Positions 44,371 through 52,953 of a DNA stretch of 64,000 nucleotides are shown piece after piece; the first letter of the stretch is position 1, and every line of letters starts with the position of its first letter. The DNA comes from an uncultured Parabacteroides sp. (lineage in GTDB: Bacteria; Bacteroidota; Bacteroidia; Bacteroidales; Tannerellaceae). The notes under the pieces are model-generated. The model did no database searches, was not told the origin of the DNA, and was given only the letters and a program-made list of their open reading frames with translations. The position numbers and the translations under genes are program-made. The stretch spans positions 62,001 to 126,000 of the forward strand of contig CALUZV010000008.1 of assembly GCA_944325345.1 (NCBI GenBank), written 5' to 3'.

Positions 44371-45045
44371 TTATCGCAGTAAATCCGGCCTCAACCTTGC
44401 CGTCCTCTCCTGCGCCTGCTGCAGTCGCCACTCTTCTATCTTCCGTTGGTGGCCGGAGAGGAGGACGTCGGGGACTTTCCAACCCTTGTAATCCGCCGGG
44501 CGGGTATAGACGGGCGGAGCAAGGAGATTGTCTTGAAACGAATCGGAGAGTGCACTCTGCTCGTCGCCGATAGCTCCGGGGATGAGGCGCACCACAGCGT
44601 CGGCGATGATAGCCGCCGCCAGTTCGCCACCGGTGAGGACATAATCTCCGACGGAAATCTCGCGCGTAATCAGATGCTCGCGTATCCGATAGTCGATTCC
44701 CTTGTAATGTCCGCAAAGGATGATGATATTGTTGAGCAGAGACATACTGTTGGCTATCTGCTGGTTGAACGTCTCCCCATCGGGCGAGGTATAGATGACT
44801 TCGTCGTATTCGCGCTCGCTCTTCAGCGCGGAGATGGCGCGGTCGATGGGTTCGATTTGCATCACCATGCCCGCCTCGCCCCCGAAGGGGTAGTCGTCCA
44901 CGCGCCGCCATTTGTTGGTCGTGTAGTCGCGCAGGTTGTGGAGATGGATTTCTACCAGGCCCTTGTCTTGTGCTCGCTTCAGGATGGAGCAATTCACCAT
45001 TCCGTCGATCATTTCCGGAAGTACCGTCAGGATGTCTATTCTCAT
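44371..45045 (-). CDS. trmD: tRNA (guanine-N1-)-methyltransferase TrmD
   Basis: A 224-residue protein from ATG 45045 ([13 protein letters not shown]), which methylates G37 of tRNAs with SAM. The trefoil-knot SAM site is seen in [12 protein letters not shown] and [31 protein letters not shown] and [20 protein letters not shown] are also diagnostic. A longer frame to 45072 is rejected because it overruns the usual start. It lies 19 bp after the FMN reductase gene. Confidence 0.95.
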   Translation of the reverse strand: MRIDILTVLPEMIDGMVNCSILKRAQDKGLVEIHLHNLRDYTTNKWRRVDDYPFGGEAGMVMQIEPIDRAISALKSEREYDEVIYTSPDGETFNQQIANSMSLLNNIIILCGHYKGIDYRIREHLITREISVGDYVLTGGELAAAIIADAVVRLIPGAIGDEQSALSDSFQDNLLAPPVYTRPADYKGWKVPDVLLSGHQRKIEEWRLQQAQERTARLRPDLLR

Positions 45046-45064
45046 GTCTATGTGTAGGATAAGT

Positions 45065-45607
45065 TTATGCAAAAGATTTTCCCAGTTCGTAAGCCTTCGC
45101 GGGGAAGTCCGTCCGCTCGATATCCTCGCGATGGTAAACGCCGAAAGCGACGAGCGAGCCGCAGTTTTCCCATTTCAAATAGTTACATATACTTTGGAAA
45201 TGCGCCTTCATCGCGTCGGCCACCGCTTCCGTATCATCGGCAGCCGAGACAAGCAGCAAAGCCTTCTTCGGTTTGGAACGGAGTTGTTCGTTGATGGCAT
45301 AGAAGCGGTCGATGACCGTTTTGATTTGTGCCGACAACCCGAAATAGTAGGTCGGGGAAACGAAGACCACCGCCTCGGCCGCCAGCAGGTCGGGCTTCAC
45401 AATCTCCATATCGTCGATAAAGACGCACTGCGAATCGTTGCTCCGGCAATATTCGCACCCCATGCAGGGCGAGATGCGCTTGTTCTGAGCCGCATCGAAA
45501 CGCGACACCTGATGCCCCGCTTCCCGTGCGCCACGGATAAACTCGTCGGCGAGCAGGGCCGAAGTCCCTTGATGGTGCGGACTTCCGGTAATAACTAAGA
45601 TATTCAT
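45065..45607 (-). CDS. Flavodoxin-fold NAD(P)H-dependent FMN reductase
   Basis: A 180-residue protein. [16 protein letters not shown] near residue 8 is the FMN phosphate loop, and [19 protein letters not shown] binds the isoalloxazine. [11 protein letters not shown] (about 47-57) has the Cys pair seen in iron-sulfur flavoprotein relatives. Its electron partner and substrate are unknown. It is followed by trmD on the same strand. Confidence 0.87.
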   Translation of the reverse strand: MNILVITGSPHHQGTSALLADEFIRGAREAGHQVSRFDAAQNKRISPCMGCEYCRSNDSQCVFIDDMEIVKPDLLAAEAVVFVSPTYYFGLSAQIKTVIDRFYAINEQLRSKPKKALLLVSAADDTEAVADAMKAHFQSICNYLKWENCGSLVAFGVYHREDIERTDFPAKAYELGKSFA

Positions 45608-45633
45608 ATCGCTTTGTATTAAAAATCGCAGGG

Positions 45634-45641
45634 CAAATGTA
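45634..45641 (-). promoter_or_regulatory. -7 box for the FMN reductase-trmD unit
   Basis: Minus strand TACATTTG, matching TAnnTTTG, 27 bp upstream of the ATG at 45607. Confidence 0.6.
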
Positions 45642-45811
45642 CGAAATAAAGCGGTACACTGGATAGAAAATTCTATGAAACGTGCTCGGTGCTGATTGAC
45701 AAATGTTTGAAGATGGGTGTGGCCAGGGAAAATGATCGTTTTTTTTGGTCATCCATACTCCTAATTTTTATGTTTTACAACATAAATGCTAATTTTCTTA
45801 TATAGAAATGC

Positions 45812-45840
45812 TTGCACATTTAATTTTTTGCCTACATTTG
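45812..45840 (+). promoter_or_regulatory. -33/-7 promoter pointing into array F
   Basis: TTG at 45812-45814 and TACATTTG at 45833-45840 are 18 bp apart. The predicted start near 45847 lies before array F, more than 500 bp before the next gene at 46399. It may give a long leader or a separate non-coding RNA. Confidence 0.5.
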
Positions 45841-45910
45841 CCGTCGGAATCCTCAAAAACGTGGCCAATTTAATTGATGGATTATTCCGCCACCGCTTTT
45901 GAGATTCTTA

Positions 45911-46180
45911 GAAAACTGTTTGCCAGCGTTTTCGACTGGATTTGCAAGCGAAGAAAACAGTTTGCTGACATCAAAAATCGAGTTTCAAGTTCCGCAAAGT
46001 GTTTGCCGACGTGGAAAATTGGGTTTTGGTTCAAAGAAAACAGTTTAGCGGCATAAAAAAATTGAGTTTCAAACGAAGAAAACAGTTTGCTGAGGATGAA
46101 AATCGAGTAGAGGGTCCCGGCAAACAGTTTGCCAGCTTTGAAAATTGAGTTTTGAAGGTAGAAAACAGTTTGGCGAGGTA
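45911..46180. repeat. Tandem array F, 41-42-bp unit, 7 degenerate copies
   Basis: GAAAACAGTTTGC or variants begin at 45911, 45953, 45994, 46036, 46078, 46120 and 46161, steps of 42, 41, 42, 42, 42 and 41. One copy holds the perfect palindrome-like GGCAAACAGTTTGCC. It occupies the 45608-46398 gap together with palindromes at 46210-46345. Confidence 0.85.
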
Positions 46181-46209
46181 GTCAGAAGGTATTCCAACCC
46201 GAATGAAAT

Positions 46210-46345
46210 GAGGGTTATAAATAGCCGTAGGTTTCAACCTACGGTGTCGGTGTTGGAATTCGATGCGCGGTGCTCGTTATACGATGCGCGGTGCGCGGTG
46301 CGTACCTACGGCTATTTATAACGCCGGCCGATGCCCGGCGTTGAG
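46210..46345. repeat. REP-like palindromes and GCGCGGTGC short repeats
   Basis: TAAATAGCCGTAGGTTTCAA with CCTACGG forms a palindrome, and a second, inverted CCTACGGCTATTTATA lies at 46305-46320, so the two copies face each other across GATGCGCGGTGC repeats. CGCCGGCCGATGCCCGGCG follows. Confidence 0.7.
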
Positions 46346-46398
46346 ATACCTTTAGATAGACTTTATTTTTTAATTAACAATTTAAATAGTAGTGCGAT

Positions 46399-49353
46399 AT
46401 GAAAAAGATTTTTACTTTGATAGCTTTAATGCTGATGGCTCCTTGGATTGGATGGGGGCAAGAGAAAAGTGGTTTTACTATTGAGACAGGTCAGGGAGAA
46501 TACGATGCGGGGAGAAAAGAATTAACGATCACCCAAAATGCAACCATAAGTAATTCAGAAGCGACAGAAGATGTACTTATTATTGACGGAGGAAGTGAAA
46601 ATGTACCTCTTGAAATAACTTTAAATGGAATAAACATAAACCGAACGAATAAAAGCCCAAATGTTCCGGCAATCAAAATTGCCTCAGGGAGCTATGTAAA
46701 GTTTATATTGCAAAAAGAAAATAGCATAGCGACAAATACGGAACAAGGGACGGATGCAACGACAGGTGTCATAACTTTAGAGTATAAAGACAATCCTTCT
46801 TCATTAACTATTACTGGTCAAGGGACATTAAATATTACAGCTAATAGTGGTATAAACGCTATTGCAGGACAAGGTTCCGTGATTAATATAGAAAACGGAA
46901 CGATAAAAGCCAATAGTGGAATAGGAGGATTAGAATCTACTGTTACTGTTTCCGGAGGAAATATTACTATTGATGATAAAAAAGGTTGTACTGCTTGTAT
47001 AGGAAATGGCAAGTCTGTTTCTATTTCCGGAGAATCAACTAATATTACGCTGAAAAATCCACGTGTAGGAATAGATGCAGATGATATTGATATCGTAGAG
47101 AGTGAAATAAATATCACTTATGGTGCAGATTATACAAAAATCGGAACAGGTATCACCTATTCCAACAGTTTAGAAATGAGTGATTGTAAATATGTAATCA
47201 CAGAAGAAAGAAGTGAAGTAAAAGCAACTGGTATATCAGCAAGTGCAGGAACATCTGAAATTTCTAATTGCAAAATGGATATGCTCGTTCGGAATGGCAT
47301 AAGTATAGAAGGTAGCACTTTATCTATAGAAAAAACAGAAATCAATATAAATGCTCTTCAATATCCTATTGTCGCCACCTCTACTGAGGTATCAGTAAAT
47401 AGTTATCTGTCTTTGAAGTCTACAAAAAAACAAGGGGGATATCCTGGAATCGGGGGAACGTTAAAAGTAGATGGAAGTAGTTATATTATTGCTGATTCTG
47501 ATTCAGACTCCAGTACAAAAACAGAAACAAGTTGTGGCATCGAAGATAAGAAGCGTGGAAATTGGACAGGTATTGTTCTTGAGAGTACGAACATAGATGA
47601 TTTTGTAAGCGGCTATGCCTATGGAAATGTTACCTTAGGTAGTGATTTTGAATTGAATGAGAATGATCAATTGATATATTGCGAACCTACTAATTTAGAA
47701 TTTGGCCAATACAACATAATAAATAACGGCTCTGTATGTATTGCTAGTGAATATGAAGATAAAGGTATCGAAGAACGGATTGATAAAGGAAACGGAACGG
47801 GTACTTATTATTATGGAATATTCTTTGAAAATGATGGCTTAGAAATTCCATATAGCTTACAAGATAAGATGGATAGATATGGTCATACCATAGGAGATAT
47901 TCTTATATCTATAGATGATAAATCAGATCTTGTGCATAGAAAAGTACATCCACAGAATTCTAATCAAGAAAATGGAAATATGGTATTTGGTTGCGAACAA
48001 AAAGATATTACATTAGCTATTAACAAAGATTGGATATGGCCAAATGACGGTAAACCAAAATATGATGGAGGCTATACTGTTAAAAGTTTCGATGTAAAAA
48101 CTAAGAAGGATGGAAAAGTGATAGCTACAGGAGTTACTTCTTTTGAAATGCCAGCCGAAGCTGTGGTTATTTATAATTTGAAGATTGAAGGGTATAAATT
48201 GTCTTATGAATTAGCTGATGATTTAGTAGGCAAAACAGTAGATGTTATATTTAAAGATCAGAAACAAAATGTTATAGAATCTGCAGCTGAAGATGATTTG
48301 ATTTGGATTTTTATAATGGCTCCAGGATATGAGTCCTTTGATATTACTGATATAAAAGCAGAATCTTCTGCCTATATAGGCTCGGGTGACCAACCTGCAT
48401 TTCAAAGTAGCTATTCGAATGATAAATGCAAAGTATATGTTTTCCCTTCAATGCCCAAAGGCGATGTTACTTTTGTTATTACAGGAGATGCATCCAATCC
48501 AATACCTTTTAAGGTTTCAATTGATGAGAATATCCAAAATGGAGAAGTAACAGCTTCAAAAGAAGATGGAACTGATGCAACAGCTGAAACTACAACGATT
48601 TATTATAAAGATGAAATTGTCGTCAAAGCAACTCCAGAAGAAGGTTATGAGCTTAAATCACTCCAATATAAATATACTATTGATGGTAAAGAGACTGTAG
48701 TTGATATAACGGATTATGACCAGAAATCCGGTACATATAGTTTCTTAATGCCAGCAGCTAACGTAACCATCACCGCCACCTTCGAAAAGATAGAAACCGG
48801 CGGCGATGACGACAACGAAGGCAGCATCTCTACCAAATGCTACCAACTCTTCTTGGCCGACCAAGATTTCTACCTGAATGACGAATACGATGCCGAGGGC
48901 TTGGTGCTCTACTCGCTCCACGACAAGCGATATACGAAGGCTGGTAGCAGCTTCACCATCTGGTTCGAAAAGTACGGCGAAGTAAACGAGGGTGCCCGCG
49001 TCTTCATCAGCAACCGCGCGAACGGAGAATATAAGGAAGTAAAGCTGGATGAGGTCAGCGGTTATTACCAGATTCGCAATGTGCAGAGTAACATTTATGT
49101 GAAGCTCTATACGGAAGAGGGATTCCCGGTTGCGAATGAAAACATCGAAGCGACAGAAGCCCGCGCATACGCCCAAGCTAATAAGATTGTGGTGATTACT
49201 CCGGAGCCGACGGAGGTACAGATTATTTCGATGGCAGGCGCCGTAGTGGCAACTGCGCAGGTGGCCGGACAGCAAGAGTTCGCCAATCTGACGGAAGGCG
49301 TTTACATTGTCCGCATGGGCGAGAGCATCGTGAAGTTGCAAGTAAGAAATTGA
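46399..49353 (+). CDS. Large secreted beta-helix-like surface protein with type IX secretion-like C-terminal domain
   Basis: A 984-residue protein with signal peptide (MKKIFTLIALMLMAPWIGWG). Residues about 40-430 are short Asn/Ile/Ser-rich repeats typical of right-handed parallel beta-helices (as in carbohydrate-binding Cthe_2159-type proteins). Around 705-795 a bacterial repeat (NGEVTASKEDG... PEEGYELKS... MPAANVTITATFEKI) resembles InlB B-repeats. The final 70 residues (VQIISMAGAVVATAQVAG... NLTEGVYIVRMGESIVKLQV) resemble sorting domains of the Por/type IX system or the related DUF6383. DNA composition changes sharply near 48755: the first 2.35 kb is AT-rich, the last 0.6 kb GC-rich like the genome. 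Function unknown; a surface adhesin or glycan binder is plausible. Confidence 0.75.
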   Translation: MKKIFTLIALMLMAPWIGWGQEKSGFTIETGQGEYDAGRKELTITQNATISNSEATEDVLIIDGGSENVPLEITLNGININRTNKSPNVPAIKIASGSYVKFILQKENSIATNTEQGTDATTGVITLEYKDNPSSLTITGQGTLNITANSGINAIAGQGSVINIENGTIKANSGIGGLESTVTVSGGNITIDDKKGCTACIGNGKSVSISGESTNITLKNPRVGIDADDIDIVESEINITYGADYTKIGTGITYSNSLEMSDCKYVITEERSEVKATGISASAGTSEISNCKMDMLVRNGISIEGSTLSIEKTEININALQYPIVATSTEVSVNSYLSLKSTKKQGGYPGIGGTLKVDGSSYIIADSDSDSSTKTETSCGIEDKKRGNWTGIVLESTNIDDFVSGYAYGNVTLGSDFELNENDQLIYCEPTNLEFGQYNIINNGSVCIASEYEDKGIEERIDKGNGTGTYYYGIFFENDGLEIPYSLQDKMDRYGHTIGDILISIDDKSDLVHRKVHPQNSNQENGNMVFGCEQKDITLAINKDWIWPNDGKPKYDGGYTVKSFDVKTKKDGKVIATGVTSFEMPAEAVVIYNLKIEGYKLSYELADDLVGKTVDVIFKDQKQNVIESAAEDDLIWIFIMAPGYESFDITDIKAESSAYIGSGDQPAFQSSYSNDKCKVYVFPSMPKGDVTFVITGDASNPIPFKVSIDENIQNGEVTASKEDGTDATAETTTIYYKDEIVVKATPEEGYELKSLQYKYTIDGKETVVDITDYDQKSGTYSFLMPAANVTITATFEKIETGGDDDNEGSISTKCYQLFLADQDFYLNDEYDAEGLVLYSLHDKRYTKAGSSFTIWFEKYGEVNEGARVFISNRANGEYKEVKLDEVSGYYQIRNVQSNIYVKLYTEEGFPVANENIEATEARAYAQANKIVVITPEPTEVQIISMAGAVVATAQVAGQQEFANLTEGVYIVRMGESIVKLQVRN

Positions 49354-49455
49354 TACGTTCTGTATCAATATGATCGTTTATAATTTTTAAGTTTTGCACG
49401 GGAGGAACGGGCCGCGAGGTTCGTCCCTCTCTCATTTTGTACGGTGGGTAAAACA

Positions 49456-49490
49456 AAAAAGGAAGAAAACCTTTCGGCTTTCTTCCTTCT
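49456..49490 (-). terminator. Terminator after initiator tRNA
   Basis: GGAAGAAAACC pairs with GGCTTTCTTCC; in the minus direction it is followed by TTTTTTGTTTT. It lies 7 bp from the tRNA 3' end. Confidence 0.8.
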
Positions 49491-49496
49491 GATGTG

Positions 49497-49568
<72 letters not shown>

Positions 49569-49597
49569 ATGTCAGCAATCTTTCTCGATTGCGGGTG

Positions 49598-49605
49598 CAA
49601 AGGTA
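49598..49605 (-). promoter_or_regulatory. -7 box for tRNA-fMet
   Basis: Minus strand TACCTTTG, a perfect TAnnTTTG, 29 bp upstream of the tRNA 5' end. Confidence 0.65.
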
Positions 49606-49645
49606 CGCATTATTTTGGAAAATGCAAGGGAAAAGAAGAAAAATT

Positions 49646-49736
49646 GAAGAATGAAGAATCAGGGAGCTTTCGGAACTCATAATTCATACTTCATAACTCC
49701 CTAAAATTCTTCATTCTTCATTCCTCATTCTTCATT
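49646..49736. repeat. Heptamer-repeat hairpin (GAAGAAT type)
   Basis: GAAGAATGAAGAAT at 49646-49659 is matched, inverted, by ATTCTTCATTCTTCATTCC at 49706-49724; inside lie a second stem AGGGAG/CTCCCT and TCATAATTCATACTTCAT. Like the GACAATT hairpins it is made from direct heptamers facing their inverted copies. It sits at the 3' end of cbpM. Confidence 0.75.
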
Positions 49737-50022
49737 TCTCATAAATCCTCAGCCTGCTCCTCAAATGCCGTATCTCTTCCTGCATTTCCTCGATCCGTCC
49801 GAGCAAGTGATGGATGGCATCGATACCCTCCATGTTAATCGAGAGGTCGTAATACATACGGGTGTATTGTTCCAAGTCCCGCAGCTGGGAGGCGGGGAAA
49901 TAACGCTCGCCTTCCACATCCTGCACGTCGAGCAAGCCGCCTTCCTCGAGCATGATGATGAACGACGGGTCTATATGGCATTTCTCGCAATATTCATTGA
50001 TGATAATCCAATCGGTCTGCAT
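49732..50022 (-). CDS. cbpM: Chaperone modulator CbpM
   Basis: A 96-residue MerR-like small protein: IINEYCEKCHIDPSFIIMLEEGGLLDV is the recognition-type helix pair and the second half (IDAIHHLLGRIEEMQEEIRHLRSRLRIYE) is a coiled coil. CbpM binds and inhibits the J-domain of CbpA. It lies 18 bp downstream of the cbpA-type DnaJ gene on the same strand, the canonical arrangement. Confidence 0.88.
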   Translation of the reverse strand: MQTDWIIINEYCEKCHIDPSFIIMLEEGGLLDVQDVEGERYFPASQLRDLEQYTRMYYDLSINMEGIDAIHHLLGRIEEMQEEIRHLRSRLRIYEK

Positions 50023-50040
50023 AATGATTCGTTTTTTTAG

Positions 50041-50946
50041 TTATGAAAGACTTTGTATTTTGCGGAACAACTCCTTCTGTTCCTCGCTCAGGTGCGTCGG
50101 GATGTCGATGCTATAAGTTACAATCAGGTCGCCAAACGAACCTTCCTGTTTATAGACCGGGAATCCTTTCCCCTTCAGGCGCACCTTCGTATTGTTCTGC
50201 GTGCCGGGGGCGACTTTCAGTTTGACCTTCCCGTTCATCGTCTCGATAATCGTCTCGCCACCGAGGATAGCGGTGTAGAGGTCGAGGGGCGCGGTTACAT
50301 AGAGGTCGTCTCCTTCGCGATGGAAACGTGCGTCGTCGTCGATGACAAAGGTGATGTAGAGGTCGCCTGCCGGTCCTCCGTTCATGCCCTCGCCACCTTG
50401 TCCGGCCAGTTTGATGGTTTGCCCGTTGGCCACACCAGCGGGGACGGTGATACGGAGCTTCTTGCCATTGACGGTGAGGATTTGCTTGTGCGTCTCGTAG
50501 GCATCCTGAAGGGTCAGATGCAATTCAGCCGTATAGTCTTGCCCCCGGTAGCCATAGCTCCGTTTGCGTTTGCCACGCGAACCGAACAACGATTCGAAGA
50601 AGTCCGAGAAGCCCTCCGTGTCGCCCGATGTGGACCACGAAGTATAAGTCGTGCCGTCGTTACTGAAATTTTGTCCGAAGTTCGTGCCATATTGTTGCTG
50701 CTGAGCATTAAATTCGTCAGCATGTTTCCAATTCTCGCCGTACTGATCGTATTTCTTCCGTTTCTCAGGGTCGCTCAGCACCTCGTTGGCCTCGTTTATC
50801 TCCTGGAACTTCCGCTGGGCGGTGGGGTCGTTCGGGTTCAGGTCGGGATGATATTTGCGGGCTAATTTTTTATACGCCTTTTTGATATCATCTTGCGAGG
50901 CGTCTTTGCTTACGCCCAAAATGTTGTAGTAATCAATATAAGCCAT
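50041..50946 (-). CDS. cbpA: CbpA-type DnaJ co-chaperone
   Basis: A 301-residue protein. The J-domain at residues 1-70 has HPD in [10 protein letters not shown]; a Gly/Phe/Gln/Ser-rich linker follows (about 80-130). The two C-terminal substrate-binding domains ([55 protein letters not shown]) are present, but the Cys-rich zinc finger of DnaJ is absent, which marks the CbpA class. It stimulates DnaK ATPase and is controlled by CbpM encoded next. Confidence 0.92.
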   Translation of the reverse strand: MAYIDYYNILGVSKDASQDDIKKAYKKLARKYHPDLNPNDPTAQRKFQEINEANEVLSDPEKRKKYDQYGENWKHADEFNAQQQQYGTNFGQNFSNDGTTYTSWSTSGDTEGFSDFFESLFGSRGKRKRSYGYRGQDYTAELHLTLQDAYETHKQILTVNGKKLRITVPAGVANGQTIKLAGQGGEGMNGGPAGDLYITFVIDDDARFHREGDDLYVTAPLDLYTAILGGETIIETMNGKVKLKVAPGTQNNTKVRLKGKGFPVYKQEGSFGDLIVTYSIDIPTHLSEEQKELFRKIQSLS

Positions 50947-51069
50947 ATATAATACTGTTTTTAATTTTCATGTCGGTCTATGCAATAAACATTCCAGCCA
51001 GCCGATTGGACGATTAATTATTCTTAAAAAAATTTACCCCTCAAGTAGGCTTCGTATCGGGGAAAAAGC

Positions 51070-51077
51070 TAACTTTG
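51070..51077 (+). promoter_or_regulatory. -7 box for the acyltransferase gene
   Basis: TAACTTTG matches TAnnTTTG, 33 bp upstream of the ATG at 51111. Confidence 0.6.
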
Positions 51078-51110
51078 CGCTATTCATAACATTTAAAAAA
51101 TCTAATAGAC

Positions 51111-52271
51111 ATGCAAAAACAACCTCTTCTTGCAACGCGCGAACACATCGTCTGGCTCGACGTCGTCCGTTTCGTCGCGATGTTCACCGTGGTATGCAGC
51201 CACAGTGCCGACCCGTTCAATTTCTATTCCGGCGAGCCACCGGCCAATCTCGACGACATCAAGTTCTGGGGCTCCATCTTCGCCGCAGCCGTCCGCCCGT
51301 GCGTCCCGCTCTTTGTGATGATAACCGGGACATTGCTCCTGCCCGTGCGGGGCGATACCGGCCGGTTTTACAAGAAGCGCATCTCGCGCGTGCTGTGGCC
51401 TTTCTTGATCTGGTCTGTATTTTATTGCGCCTTCCCCTGGCTGATGAAGTTGATAGGCTTCGGACCCGACGGCGTCTTGGTATTCTTCCCCTACTTTGGA
51501 GAAATTGCCGAGAAGCAAGCGTTTACCGATATCCTGAATTATATAGCCACGATACCGTTGTCCTACGCTCCGTATGATGTCCACATGTGGTATATCTACC
51601 TCCTCATCGGCCTGTACCTTTATATGCCCATCTTCTCCGCGTGGGTCGAGAAGGCATCGGAGCGCGCCAAACTCTGGTTCCTTATTGCGTGGGGCGTAAC
51701 CCTCTTTGTTCCCTACATGCGCGTCTTCATCGGCGAGGAATTGTGGGGTGCCTGCGCATGGAACGAATTTTATATGCTGTATTACTTTGCGGGCTTCAAC
51801 GGTTACCTCCTGTTGGGGCACTATCTGAGCCGCATCGACTGGTCGCTGTCGCGGACACTCGCCATCGGCATCCCGATGTTTGCCGTCGGCTATCTCGTAA
51901 CCTACCTCGGATTCCGCCACATGACGACGCTGCCCGAATACACCACCGCCCAGCTCGAGCTGTTCATCTATTATTGCTCGCCGAACGTGGTGCTGATGAC
52001 TATCCCCGTCTTCATGCTCTGCAAACACGCCAAAGTCCGTTCCGCCGGGATAAAGCGGTTGCTTGCCAACCTCACCGTCTGCGGCTTCGGCGTTTATATG
52101 ATCCATTTCCTCTTCACCGGACCGGCCGTAACGCTGATGCGGACGCTCGATGTCCCCCTCGGGTTGCAAATCCCCTGCGCATCCATCATCGCCTTCAGCA
52201 TATCGTGGATATTAGTCGTTTTGATACGCAAGGCGACGGGGGAGAAGGCGGCGAGGTATATAGTAGGGTAG
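51111..52271 (+). CDS. Acyltransferase-3 family membrane acyltransferase
   Basis: A 386-residue inner-membrane protein with about ten helices. The start VWLDVVRFVAMFTVVCSHSAD carries the family's Arg and the catalytic-type His (H in CSH); VPLFVMITGTLLLP, FYKKRISRVLWPFLIWSVFY and HMWYIYLLIGLYLYMPIF follow. Such enzymes O-acetylate or O-succinylate cell-surface polysaccharides or peptidoglycan precursors (OafA, WecH relatives). The target here is unknown. It stands alone between cbpA (divergent) and array G. Confidence 0.88.
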   Translation: MQKQPLLATREHIVWLDVVRFVAMFTVVCSHSADPFNFYSGEPPANLDDIKFWGSIFAAAVRPCVPLFVMITGTLLLPVRGDTGRFYKKRISRVLWPFLIWSVFYCAFPWLMKLIGFGPDGVLVFFPYFGEIAEKQAFTDILNYIATIPLSYAPYDVHMWYIYLLIGLYLYMPIFSAWVEKASERAKLWFLIAWGVTLFVPYMRVFIGEELWGACAWNEFYMLYYFAGFNGYLLLGHYLSRIDWSLSRTLAIGIPMFAVGYLVTYLGFRHMTTLPEYTTAQLELFIYYCSPNVVLMTIPVFMLCKHAKVRSAGIKRLLANLTVCGFGVYMIHFLFTGPAVTLMRTLDVPLGLQIPCASIIAFSISWILVVLIRKATGEKAARYIVG

Positions 52272-52277
52272 GAGTCA

Positions 52278-52335
52278 GTATGTTTAGCCTGGCAATTATG
52301 TTTAGCCCGGCACTTCAGTGCCGGGCTAAACATCT
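52278..52335. repeat. REP-like palindrome
   Basis: TGTTTAGCCCGGCACTTCAG then TGCCGGGCTAAACAT makes a near-perfect palindrome directly before the first copy of array G. Confidence 0.78.
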
Positions 52336-52336
52336 A

Positions 52337-52735
52337 TTGTTCACGAGCAACGCCTCCCGCCAGGCGTGAGCCCCCCGATTGTTCACGAGCAACGCCTCCC
52401 GCCAGGCGTGGGACCTCCAATTGTTTGTGAGCAATGCCTCCCGCCAGGGGTGCAACCCCCAATTGTTCACGAGCAATGCCTCCCGCCAGGTGTGAAACCC
52501 CCGATTGTTCACGAGCAACGCCTCCCGCCAGGGGTGCAACCCCCGATTGTTCGCGAGCAATGCCTCCCGCCAGGTGTGAAACCCCCGATTGTTCACGAGC
52601 AACGCCTCCCGCCAGGGGTGCAACCCCCGATTGTTCGCGAGCAATGCCTCCCGCCAGGCGTGAAACCATCTATTGTTCACGAGCAATGCCTCCCGCCGGA
52701 CGTGCGACCTACCGTTGTTCACCGGAAAAATATTT
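52337..52735. repeat. Tandem array G, 42-bp unit, 10 copies
   Basis: TTGTTCRCGAGCAA or variants start at 52337, 52379, 52421, 52463, 52505, 52547, 52589, 52631, 52673 and 52715, all 42 bp apart. Each unit continues with GCCTCCCGCCAGG and a variable GTG-rich end. The family is the same as array C. Copies alternate between two subtypes in the middle (GGGGTGCAACCCCC and GGTGTGAAACCCCC), suggesting duplication of 84-bp blocks. The frames open through it are not credible genes. Confidence 0.93.
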
Positions 52736-52779
52736 TAGCTGGGAAATGATGGGGTAAAACCCCAGAAAATAGGAGGTTC

Positions 52780-52948
52780 GTTAATCCCGGCACTGAAGTG
52801 CCTGGCTATGCATAACACGGCGATTCATCGCCGTGTTATGCATCCCAGAACGGTGATTTATCGCCGATTATGTTTAGCCCGGCAATTTATTGCCGGGCTA
52901 AACATAAGGTGCATCCTGCAACGGTGATGAAGTGCCGGGCTAAACATG
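52780..52948. repeat. REP-like palindrome cluster
   Basis: TCCCGGCACTGAAGTGCCTGG, ACACGGCGATTCATCGCCGTG and GTTTAGCCCGGCAATTTATT with TGCCGGGCTAAAC follow in a row and reach the fhs stop codon. With array G they fill the 52272-52953 gap. Confidence 0.75.
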
Positions 52949-52953
52949 GTGGT

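Noticed and set aside
45874..46056. 60-codon plus-strand frame downstream of the promoter at 45840
   Set aside because: It overlaps degenerate array F copies, and the peptide looks like translated repeat; a non-coding transcript is more likely.
52337..52735. Possible CRISPR array
   Set aside because: The repeats touch each other with no unique spacers, and no cas genes are present. The same holds for the other arrays.
52315..52757. Open frames through array G on both strands
   Set aside because: Same reason as array C; the frames only translate the 14-codon repeat.
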